Below are positions 17,516 to 24,895 of a stretch of 64,000 nucleotides of DNA, piece after piece. The stretch lies in NCBI GenBank assembly GCA_937921865.1, contig CAKZWF010000024.1, positions 24,294 through 88,293 on the forward strand. Reading direction: 5' to 3'. Positions within the stretch are counted from its first letter, which is position 1, and each line of letters starts with the position of its first letter. The position numbers and the translations under genes were made by a program. A model generated the notes under the pieces. That model had not been told where the DNA came from. It did no database searches and was given only the letters and a program-made list of their open reading frames with translations. This DNA is from an uncultured Pseudomonadales bacterium (GTDB lineage Bacteria; Pseudomonadota; Gammaproteobacteria; Pseudomonadales; Azotimanducaceae).

Positions 17516-18802
17516 ATGAGCGATCCCGGAGGCGCAGCGCAGGATCTGAAGAACCTGCTCGGCAAGCCACTGCAGGCGACTACGCCTTTAGCCCCTGAGG
17601 TGCTGGCCTGTCCGGTCGAGTTCAACGCACGGTTGCGGGCTGAAGCGCCAGTGTACAAGTGTCCGCACACCGGAATCGTCTTTGTTTCCGATTACGATAC
17701 AGTTACGAAGATTGCCAGAGACCATGAAACCTTCTCCAACCGTTTCGGCCAGGCGATGCGCAACACTACCAATACTGATCCACGCCTGGCCGAAGTACAA
17801 CGTGAGGGCTACCCGGCTGTAGACACGATGCTGACTCAGGATCCTCCCCAGCACCGACGCTATAGAGGCATGGTGAATCAGGCCTTTACCGCCCGGCGGG
17901 TGGCTACATTGGAAAACCATATCGAAGCTGTCTGCCACGGATTGATTGATGAATTTGTCGCTGATGGTGAGTGTGAGTTTGTAAGCGCGTTTGCCAAACG
18001 TCTGCCAATGACAGTAATTGCAGAGCAGCTCGGTGTGCCATTGGGCGACTACGAGCTGTTTAAAAACTGGTCAGATGCGTTTGTTGCCCAATTATCAGGA
18101 CTGGCCAGTGCGGATGAAGAGCTGGCGGCTGCCAGACAGATCCTGGCATTTCAGAACTATTTCGCCGAGCGCATTGAGCAGCGCCGCGCTGCTGCTGCAG
18201 ACGATATTATTTCTGACATTGTGCATGCGAAGTTCGAAAATGAGCGGCCATTAGAAATGGCCGAGATGCTGTCCATTCTGCAGCAGCTGCTGGTGGCGGG
18301 AAATGAAACCACGACTCATGCAATCTCCGAAGGTGTGCTGCTGTTAATCCGACACCCGGAGCAGTGGCGGAAACTGAAAGCAGAGCCTGAACTCATTCCG
18401 GCTCTGGTGGAGGAGGTGCTCAGGCTGTCAACGCCCACCGCCAACATGTGGCGGGTTGCGGTAAAAGATACTCAGATCAACAGCTTGGAAATCCCGGCGG
18501 GGACAATGGTGCAGATCCGGTTTGCGTCTGCCAATCGCGATGAAGGCAGGTTTTTGAGCCCGGATGACTTCGATATTGAACGACCCAACGCGAAGGCGAA
18601 TGTTGCCTTCGGCCATGGCGTCCATATGTGTGTTGGCGCCAGCCTGGCCCGAAAAGAGCTCGAAGTCGCGTTCCGGACGATTCTTCAGCGCTTTGATGAG
18701 CTTGAGCTCAACTGCGCCGACGACCTGCTTGTCTACCCGGCAAACATGCTGCTGCGAGGGCTGCAACAGTTGCCCCTCCGCTTCTCTTTCAGTAGCGATT
18801 AA
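17516..18802 (+). CDS. cytochrome P450 (first of two)
   Basis: 428 residues. The oxygen-activation helix carries AGNETTTH (261-268), the K-helix ExxR is E300-R303, and the heme-binding loop FGHGVHMCVG places the thiolate Cys at 372. It is a soluble class I bacterial P450 without a membrane anchor. Such enzymes hydroxylate terpenes, steroids, alkanes or similar molecules with electrons from a ferredoxin and reductase, which are not encoded here. It ends the oxygenase island and is followed by a strong terminator. Confidence 0.94.
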   Translation: MSDPGGAAQDLKNLLGKPLQATTPLAPEVLACPVEFNARLRAEAPVYKCPHTGIVFVSDYDTVTKIARDHETFSNRFGQAMRNTTNTDPRLAEVQREGYPAVDTMLTQDPPQHRRYRGMVNQAFTARRVATLENHIEAVCHGLIDEFVADGECEFVSAFAKRLPMTVIAEQLGVPLGDYELFKNWSDAFVAQLSGLASADEELAAARQILAFQNYFAERIEQRRAAAADDIISDIVHAKFENERPLEMAEMLSILQQLLVAGNETTTHAISEGVLLLIRHPEQWRKLKAEPELIPALVEEVLRLSTPTANMWRVAVKDTQINSLEIPAGTMVQIRFASANRDEGRFLSPDDFDIERPNAKANVAFGHGVHMCVGASLARKELEVAFRTILQRFDELELNCADDLLVYPANMLLRGLQQLPLRFSFSSD

Positions 18803-18810
18803 ACCGTTTG

Positions 18811-18847
18811 GCAATAAAGCCGGGGCCAATCGCCCCGGCTTTATTGC
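18811..18847 (+). terminator. bidirectional intrinsic terminator hairpin
   Basis: A perfect 15-bp stem (18811-18825 pairs with 18833-18847) with GCCGGGG/CCCCGGC at its top and a 7-base loop. The lower stem is A/T-rich on both sides, giving U-rich tails in either direction. It lies between the convergent P450 gene and the secreted protein gene at 18865, so it probably terminates both. Confidence 0.85.
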
Positions 18848-18864
18848 GGAGTTGGAGGAAGTTC

Positions 18865-19605
18865 TCAGTTAGATGGGATTGGCGAAGCCCACACATTAAC
18901 ACCGACCGTTCTGCTGACGATCCGACGGAAATTGGCGGCATTGCTCAGATAGGCGGCCATTTCCGGTGAAGACTGGATGTCCTGGAAACCCTGCATCAGT
19001 GTTGCCATATCGTTGGCCTGAAAGACCACAGCATGGGTGACGTCCGATTCACCGCTCGCCATCACGTTCACCATATATCGATTACCCGGGAAGGCTTTCG
19101 AGGCTTTGGAGTCCCAGAGCTTGTCGATGGCAGCCATAAACGCAGCCTGATCGGTTACGGCCAGACCGATGCTCATGCTGACCGGATTTGCCGAAGTAAT
19201 GGCACCTTCGACAATCTCAGCCTTCATCAGCATGAACAGACCGGAGGATTCCGGCTCTGACACAGACTGGAAGACTTTGCCAACTTCAGCCACTTCGGGA
19301 GAGCCGGCGTTCATTTTTCTCGAGGCATCCATCGCAGCTGCTGTTGGATAGGTAACGCTGATGCTATGGGTGGCATCAGATTCACCATTGGCAATGAATT
19401 GATTGAGACTGACGCCGCTTGGGTTCTGTTTGCCGATAGGCGAATTACGAAATTTCTGCATCGCCGCGAGGAGTGCAGCTGGATCGGACACCTTAAGGGT
19501 GTACATTTGCCCATACTCAAAAGGCAGATGATGGGCTGCGAAGGCAGCAGCGGTAAATGAGATGGTGAGAATTGCGCTCACGAAGGTTAGTAGTATCTTC
19601 TTCAC
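18865..19605 (-). CDS. secreted tandem-repeat protein of unknown function (ABM/ferredoxin-like halves)
   Basis: 246 residues starting at GTG with AAGGA eight bases upstream. A clear signal peptide (KKILLTFVSAILTISFTAAAFAA) predicts a periplasmic protein. The mature part is two similar halves of about 105 residues. Each starts with a strand, then DPAALLAAMQKF / DQAAFMAAIDKL, a sizeable loop, and GESDATHSISVTY / GESDVTHAVVFQA. This pattern suggests an internal duplication of a dimeric alpha+beta barrel (ABM/NIPSNAP-like) domain. Function is unknown. A second secreted two-half protein is encoded at 58294. Divergent from the peptidase gene at 19750. Confidence 0.75.
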   Translation of the reverse strand: MKKILLTFVSAILTISFTAAAFAAHHLPFEYGQMYTLKVSDPAALLAAMQKFRNSPIGKQNPSGVSLNQFIANGESDATHSISVTYPTAAAMDASRKMNAGSPEVAEVGKVFQSVSEPESSGLFMLMKAEIVEGAITSANPVSMSIGLAVTDQAAFMAAIDKLWDSKASKAFPGNRYMVNVMASGESDVTHAVVFQANDMATLMQGFQDIQSSPEMAAYLSNAANFRRIVSRTVGVNVWASPIPSN

Positions 19606-19749
19606 TTGGTCGTTCCTTAAATCCTTACGAATTCCTGTTAGTCAGTTTGAACAAGCAGAACTGCAAAGAACGAAATGCGTCCAATGGGACTCATTCTTAA
19701 TCCACGGGCTTTTGATACAGTTTTTATGCAGATAATACAAATTGGAAAT

Positions 19750-20994
19750 ATGCCTGACTTTGTTGAGAGCGTGACGAGCCACCGGGCGCGGCTGCTTGAA
19801 GCGTTGTTTGTCGTGTTAGTGGGTTCGTGCGCTGCATGTGCTCAAGCTGGTGACAAAAACGTCTACGACGTGGAATATCACGCGGAATTTCTTCCAGCTG
19901 AAGGCGAGGCTCTGGTGACACTTGAAGTGGGTCAGGACAACGGCCTGCTGCGAGAACTGAATTTCGACGTGCCTGAGCAGCGTTACTCTGATTTTCGCGG
20001 CTCAGGATCCCTTCGTCGTGACGGCTCCAGGGTTATCTGGAGCGTGCCTCCCCGCGGTGGTCAGCTCACCTATCGTGTGTTAGTTAATCAACTTCGCGGC
20101 AACGCTCATGATGCACTGATCACTGGGAACTGGGCTGTGCTTCGGCTGGATGATCTGTTTCCGCCCGCCCGGTCGCGCAGCGATGTCGGTTCCTATTCAT
20201 CCGCGAGTCTGACGTTGTCCGGGCCAGCAGAGTGGAGTTTCGAGACAGGCTACGGCCGGGTGGACACGGCGGTGCAGGTAGTTAATCCGGATCGGCGCTT
20301 CGTCAGGCCGGTCGGCTGGCTGGTAGCGGGCGAGCTTGGCGTACGGCGCAGTGAGATTGCTGAGCGTCAGATAGTCGTTGCAGCACCCACGGGGGAATCA
20401 TTCCGGCGCATGGATATCCTTGCGTTCCTGAACTGGACCCTCCCGGATCTGGTTTCCCTATTGCCAACGTTTCCTGATCAATTTCTGGTTGCTGGTGGTA
20501 ACAGGGATATGTGGCGGGGTGCGCTGTCTGGACCTAATTCCATCTATCTGCACCCTGACCGACCTCTGATCAGTGAGAATGGGACCAGCACCTTGCTGCA
20601 TGAGCTTGTGCACGTGGCGATGCCGGATCCTCCGGCTCAGGGCGACGACTGGATCGCAGAAGGCCTGGCCGAGTATTACAGTCTGACTGTACTGCGGCGC
20701 AGTGGCGGGATCAGTCAGCACCGATTTGAATCAGCGTTCCTGAAACTTAAAGCTTGGGCAGAACGAGACAATGGCCAGCTTGCGGATCCTTCTACCGGAG
20801 CCAATACAGCTTTTGCGACCCTGATGTTCCGAGATCTGGATCGTGAACTGCAGGCGGCAGGCAGCGGCCTGGATCCGATAGTGGCCCAGTTCTTCGCTGA
20901 CCGACAGATCAATCGGCATCGACTGCGAGATCTCGTTGAAAACGCGTTAGCGGGCCCATCGAAGGTGCTGCAGAACGTGATGCCTGCTCATTAG
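19750..20994 (+). CDS. secreted gluzincin metallopeptidase, M61-like
   Basis: About 414 residues. A signal-like N-terminus (ARLLEALFVVLVGSCAACAQA) is followed by a beta-rich domain and a catalytic domain with HELVH (284-288) and the downstream Glu in EGLAEYY. This HExxH...E layout and the preceding beta-domain resemble M61 glycyl aminopeptidases, which are periplasmic or exported. ATG 19750 is chosen because the signal sequence starts there; earlier in-frame ATGs at 19675 and 19726 add unlikely residues. No neighbour explains a substrate. Confidence 0.78.
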   Translation: MPDFVESVTSHRARLLEALFVVLVGSCAACAQAGDKNVYDVEYHAEFLPAEGEALVTLEVGQDNGLLRELNFDVPEQRYSDFRGSGSLRRDGSRVIWSVPPRGGQLTYRVLVNQLRGNAHDALITGNWAVLRLDDLFPPARSRSDVGSYSSASLTLSGPAEWSFETGYGRVDTAVQVVNPDRRFVRPVGWLVAGELGVRRSEIAERQIVVAAPTGESFRRMDILAFLNWTLPDLVSLLPTFPDQFLVAGGNRDMWRGALSGPNSIYLHPDRPLISENGTSTLLHELVHVAMPDPPAQGDDWIAEGLAEYYSLTVLRRSGGISQHRFESAFLKLKAWAERDNGQLADPSTGANTAFATLMFRDLDRELQAAGSGLDPIVAQFFADRQINRHRLRDLVENALAGPSKVLQNVMPAH

Positions 20995-21231
20995 TCTCTG
21001 TGTTCGAGAGATTATGAGTCGGTGTACAGACATCTGAGCTAATTGTTCTGATATGACCAGAGCAACAGATATGCTCATACCGCCAGCTTAAGGGGCTGTT
21101 GCCCCTGCCGATCGCCGGACAATTCAATACATGTTCCATACATACATTGAGAATGTCATGTTTCTGATGCAGGATATGAGTGGGATTTGGACTCGAGCAG
21201 CGGTTGCTGCACGAAATTCTAGGGAAGATTG
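20995..21231. other. 237-base intergenic stretch before the small Cys protein gene
   Basis: No open reading frame is supported. A weak hairpin (TCTCT/AGAGA) directly follows the peptidase stop, and a compact hairpin AGGGGC-TGTT-GCCCCT sits at 21091-21106 without a T-run. The rest is relatively AT-rich and probably holds the promoter for 21232. Confidence 0.4.
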
Positions 21232-21546
21232 ATGTTCAAGGGAAAAAATAGTCGGCGAAAGTCCGATGTGCAATCTATTGTACATTTATTTCACGGTGTG
21301 GAAGTTGTGGCCGGTAGTAGTGCATGCGCTGAAGTTCGTACGCTCGAGGGGCAGCGGATGTTATCCGAAGATGCACCCATGTTGCCCCTGGCAACTTGCT
21401 CTCACTTTGCCAGCTGTACGTGTCGCTATCGTCACTATAAAGACCGTCGTACCGAGGCTCGTCGTGACTCTGACGATGGTCTGCCGCAGCGCTATGTAGT
21501 GGATGAACGACGGCTTCGAGCTGGACGCCGAGTCACCGATCGCTAA
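21232..21546 (+). CDS. small Cys/Arg-rich protein of unknown function
   Basis: About 104 residues beginning MFKGKNSRRKSD. A cluster C-x5-C-x-C in LATCSHFASCTCRYRHYKD is followed by an Arg/Asp-rich tail (DRRTEARRDSDDGLPQRY, RRLRAGRRVTD). The Cys triad plus His suggests metal or redox chemistry, and the basic tail suggests nucleic-acid or surface contact; both are inference. Similar CxCxYxHY-DRR proteins seem familiar from other gammaproteobacteria, but I cannot name a family. GGGAAG precedes the ATG. Its end overlaps the start of the lipoprotein gene by 44 bases in another frame, implying coupling. Confidence 0.65.
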   Translation: MFKGKNSRRKSDVQSIVHLFHGVEVVAGSSACAEVRTLEGQRMLSEDAPMLPLATCSHFASCTCRYRHYKDRRTEARRDSDDGLPQRYVVDERRLRAGRRVTDR

Positions 21547-22279
21547 CAGACATTGGTGTTTACTGCTGGCGGTTATCCTGCTGGCAGGGTGCGCAGCGCT
21601 TCCTCAACCTGAGATCTCTCCTGTCGCTGTTGACGTGCCAGCGGATTTTCCGTTTTCCCGCTATCTGCAGCGCCCTCCTGGCCAGGTGTTTTCGGTTGAT
21701 CAGTCAGAGCTGGTGATCAAGACCTATCGGGCTGGGTGGCTGAAAGGTCTAGCCCATAGTCACGTGTTGACGGCGTCAACGCTGAACGGTCTGATTTTTC
21801 TAGACCCTGCCGGCGGGGCTTCGATGGCCGATCTCTACTTCAGACCCTACGACCTGGTTCTTGACGATCCGGAAGCGCGCGCTGCCGCGGGGCCGGAATT
21901 CGAGTCGATTCGAACCGAATCAGACGTTGCTGCGACCCGATTGCGCATGCTCGGACCGCGGCTGCTGGACAGTAACGACCATCCCTTTATACGCATTCAT
22001 GTTGCGCCCGGACCGGCGCCGGGCGAGGTGCTGCTGAGTATAGTGCTGCGTTCCCAGACTACGACCAGGCTAATGCCTGTCGAGTGGTCAGACAGCGCCG
22101 AGCGACTCGAGGTTCGCGCCAGTTTTCGATTGACTCACGCGGAGCTGGGTTTGAAGCCGTACAGTGCTTTTGCGGGTGCGCTGGCGGTTGCCGAACCAGT
22201 TGATGTCATGGTGGCGCTGCGGGCGAGCGTCTGGAATCGCGCCACGCAATCTGCTCAGGTACGTTCAGGAAGCTCGTAG
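21503..22279 (+). CDS. YceI-like outer-membrane lipoprotein
   Basis: 258 residues. A lipobox LAGC (HWCLLLAVILLAGCAA) gives a mature lipoprotein. The body follows the YceI pattern: VDQSELVIKTYRAGWLKGLAHSH, a charged DLYFRPYDLVLDDPEAR, and FIRIHV...GEVLLSIVLR... ending LGLKPYSAFAGALAVAEPVDV. YceI domains are lipocalin-like barrels that bind long isoprenoid or lipid chains. The N-terminal 17 residues before the signal overlap the upstream gene, so a later start cannot be excluded, but no in-frame ATG is nearer the hydrophobic core. Confidence 0.75.
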   Translation: MNDGFELDAESPIANRHWCLLLAVILLAGCAALPQPEISPVAVDVPADFPFSRYLQRPPGQVFSVDQSELVIKTYRAGWLKGLAHSHVLTASTLNGLIFLDPAGGASMADLYFRPYDLVLDDPEARAAAGPEFESIRTESDVAATRLRMLGPRLLDSNDHPFIRIHVAPGPAPGEVLLSIVLRSQTTTRLMPVEWSDSAERLEVRASFRLTHAELGLKPYSAFAGALAVAEPVDVMVALRASVWNRATQSAQVRSGSS

Positions 22280-22396
22280 GGCCGGCGTTGTTATTTCCAC
22301 AGACAATCCGTTTGGATCCAGGTCCTGCTGCTGTTTTGCAAACAGATCCAGGCGCTGTTTCATCAATTCCGGATTCAAAGTGCTCGTCAGGCATAG

Positions 22397-22872
22397 TTGA
22401 TAGTGACCCTGTCGAATCATGATTTCACGACCACGCTCACTACATCGGTGAACTACAACAAGTCTGAACTCGACTCCGATGCCAGCGAGTATCTGAAGCA
22501 GCAAGACCAGGGTGATTCTGAAAATCAGGATCCGAACTGGCGTGCGGTAGTTTCAGCCATGCATCAATGGGGGCCTTTCAATATTCTTGGACGGGCACGA
22601 TATTTTGGTTGTTCAGAGGATACCGACGGTTCACCCGCAGGCTCGATTCAGCACTTTGAAGCGATGACGTTCTTCGATCTGGAAGGCGCCTGGCAGATCA
22701 ATGACAACTTCCGGGTTTCGGTGGGTGGTCGCAACCTCCTGGATCAGCACCCTGAGCAGGTAGATCGGTCCGTCACGGCAACGACTACTGCTGTGGCCGT
22801 GTCTATCAGTCAGCGTCCATCGTCGACTGGCAGGGTGGTTACTACTACATGCGCTTGAGCGCGGATTTCTAA
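22397..22872 (+). pseudogene. C-terminal remnant of a TonB-dependent receptor, frameshifted
   Basis: The first frame reads as outer-membrane barrel strands: WRAVVSAMHQWGPFNILGRARYFG, FFDLEGAWQINDNFRVSVGGRNLLDQHPE. It then loses the pattern at about 22775. The next frame supplies the expected ending, NDYCCGRVYQSASIVDWQGG then YYYMRLSADF with the terminal Phe, stopping at 22872. So a one-base indel near 22770-22785 separates two parts of one receptor end. The plug, TonB box, signal peptide and most strands are missing, making this a truncated relic. Confidence 0.7.
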
Positions 22873-22901
22873 AGTTCGACGCTCACTAACTCTCTACTCA
22901 A

Positions 22902-22923
22902 GGGGGCATCGGCCCCCGTTTTT
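22902..22923 (+). terminator. intrinsic terminator
   Basis: A 6-bp GGGGGC/GCCCCC stem with a 4-base ATCG loop is followed by G and five T. It lies after the receptor remnant and before the convergent enoyl-CoA hydratase gene. Confidence 0.75.
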
Positions 22924-22939
22924 CCGGTGAGGCATTCAG

Positions 22940-23731
22940 TCAGGTGCCCGTATAGGTGGGTTTGCGCTTTTCCAGAAACGCAGCCCGGGATTCTTTTGCA
23001 TCGTTTTTGGCTTTGCCTGCGTAGCTCAGCCCGGCCATCTCGTTGCGCAGTGCGTCCTCCAGTGGATTTTCGATGCTGTACTGCAGAACGCGCTTGGATG
23101 AGCGCAGCGCCAGCGGTGGCCATTGGGCCATCTGCGATGCGACTTCCAGCGATACTTCCAGTAGCCGATCGTGCTCGGTGAGTCGGTCCAGCAGGCCGAT
23201 TCGATGGGCTTCTTCTGCACCCACCGGACGGCTGGTGTAGATGATATCCGCAGCTCGAGACTGACCCACGATGCGCGGCAGGAAGAAGCTCATACCGGAA
23301 TCTGGTGACAGGTTGCGCTCAATGAATACCGATTTGAACCGGGTGTTTTCTGAACCGATGCGCATGTCGCAACTCAGTGCCAGGCTCATACCGGCACCAG
23401 CAGCCACGCCGTTTACCGCCGCAATCACCGGCTTATCCAGGTTGTAGACACTCATCGCCTGGCGCCCCATCCAGCCGAATTCATCCAACAGATCGGCCTG
23501 GCTGGGTGGAGGTGCTTCCGCAGCGCTGGTGAGATCGGCACCGGAGCAGAAGCCTCTGCCATTGCCGGTGAGGATGATGACCCTCACAGCGTCATCGGCT
23601 GCCGCCTCGTCCAGAGCCTCACTCAGCAGTGCTCGGAGTCCGGAAGACAGGGCGTTGAGTTTGTCCGGTCTGTTAAGGGTGATGATTGCGCTCTGGTCAG
23701 ATCGATCGACCGTCAGCTCCTGTTCCGCCAT
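22940..23731 (-). CDS. enoyl-CoA hydratase/isomerase family protein
   Basis: 263 residues of the crotonase fold: ITLNRPDKLNALSSGLRALL, RGFCSGADLTS for the first oxyanion-hole element, and KPVIAAVNGVAAGAGMSLALSCDMRI for the second. Crotonases hydrate, isomerise or cleave acyl-CoA thioesters. The catalytic Glu positions are less certain: after GMSFFLPRIVG the usual helix is present. GGGAG precedes ATG by seven bases. The gene is alone on its strand and divergent from the RND adaptor gene across 111 bases. Confidence 0.88.
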   Translation of the reverse strand: MAEQELTVDRSDQSAIITLNRPDKLNALSSGLRALLSEALDEAAADDAVRVIILTGNGRGFCSGADLTSAAEAPPPSQADLLDEFGWMGRQAMSVYNLDKPVIAAVNGVAAGAGMSLALSCDMRIGSENTRFKSVFIERNLSPDSGMSFFLPRIVGQSRAADIIYTSRPVGAEEAHRIGLLDRLTEHDRLLEVSLEVASQMAQWPPLALRSSKRVLQYSIENPLEDALRNEMAGLSYAGKAKNDAKESRAAFLEKRKPTYTGT

Positions 23732-23842
23732 TGCCTGTCTCCCCAGTCACAACTTTCCGCGTGAGTATAACTCGATGATCGGACCGTTTACCCCAACCCC
23801 AGCCAACCCTTAGACTGTTTACAAATCCGAGGGTGAGAAACT

Positions 23843-24892
23843 ATGGACTGCCTCAAGCTGATGGCTGGGTTAACACTGGTTGCGCTCCTGGTTGCGTGTG
23901 GCCCGCCGCCACCGGAACCGGCGCCGATCCGCAAGCTGCGCACCATGGAAGTGGGTGTAGTCGCAGATCTTCGTACTGGACAATTGCCCGGCCGGGCACG
24001 CTCAGCACAGGAGGTGGATCTGTCTTTTAACGTCAGCGGCACCTTGATAGAGCGTCCCGTCAATATTGGTGATGAGGTGAGCGAAGGAGATCTGATCGCC
24101 CGATTGGATCCGCGAGATTTTCAAGCCAGGTTGCAGGCAGCCGAAGCGGATGCCCGTACCGCGGAGCGTAATCTTGCCCGCGGCAGAGAATTGCTGGTGA
24201 AAGAGTTTATCTCGGAGTCAGAAATGGATCGGCTTGAGGCCACTGTGGATATCACCCAGGCCCAGCTGTCTCTGGCTCGCAAAGCGCTGAGTGATTCAGT
24301 GATTCTAGCGCCATTTGATGGCGTGATCTCAAACATGCTGGTGGAAAATTTCCAGTCAGTACCTGCCAAGCGCGATATTGCCCGCCTGCTTGGTACGCAG
24401 CGAATTGAGATGGTGGTCAATTTATCGGAAAGTCAGATTGCCAACCTGGCGAATGTGGACGCCATTGAAGTTGTATTTGATGCCTTTCCGGATCTGCGTC
24501 TGCCAGCAGAAATTGCGGAAATCGGTCGGGAAGCGTCATCGACTACGCGCACCTTTCCGATCACGCTCAGCATGAAGCAACCTGAAGAACAGAAAATTCT
24601 CGCCGGTATGGCCGGTGTGGCGGTAGCTTCCGGGCGCTTCGATCCGGATTCGGTCCCCGGCTTTGTTATTCCTGCCAGTGCCTTCATTGGTCAGGCAGTT
24701 GATAACGCGAGTGAAGTCTGGGTTGTTGGTGATGACAGCCGAGTCAGCCGTCGGCAGGTGCGTGTAGGCGAGCTGGGGGTCGGTGGTATCTCTGTGTTGG
24801 AAGGTCTCCAGGCTGGAGAAATCATCGCGACCGCTGGTGTGCACACGTTACGTGAGGGCCAGGAGGTACGAGTCGAGCGGTCAGGGAGCTGA
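23843..24892 (+). CDS. RND efflux periplasmic adaptor lipoprotein (MFP)
   Basis: 349 residues. A lipobox VACG (LVALLVACGPPPP) makes it an inner-membrane lipoprotein. A barrel-sandwich (lipoyl-like) half FNVSGTLIERPVNIGDEVSEGD, an alpha-hairpin, the second half SVILAPFDGVISNML, and a C-terminal beta-domain follow. Adaptors link an RND pump to an outer-membrane duct. The RND pump gene starts four bases downstream. No TolC-type outer-membrane factor is nearby, so one elsewhere is presumed. GGTGAGAAACT lies before the ATG. Confidence 0.92.
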   Translation: MDCLKLMAGLTLVALLVACGPPPPEPAPIRKLRTMEVGVVADLRTGQLPGRARSAQEVDLSFNVSGTLIERPVNIGDEVSEGDLIARLDPRDFQARLQAAEADARTAERNLARGRELLVKEFISESEMDRLEATVDITQAQLSLARKALSDSVILAPFDGVISNMLVENFQSVPAKRDIARLLGTQRIEMVVNLSESQIANLANVDAIEVVFDAFPDLRLPAEIAEIGREASSTTRTFPITLSMKQPEEQKILAGMAGVAVASGRFDPDSVPGFVIPASAFIGQAVDNASEVWVVGDDSRVSRRQVRVGELGVGGISVLEGLQAGEIIATAGVHTLREGQEVRVERSGS

Positions 24893-24895
24893 GCC

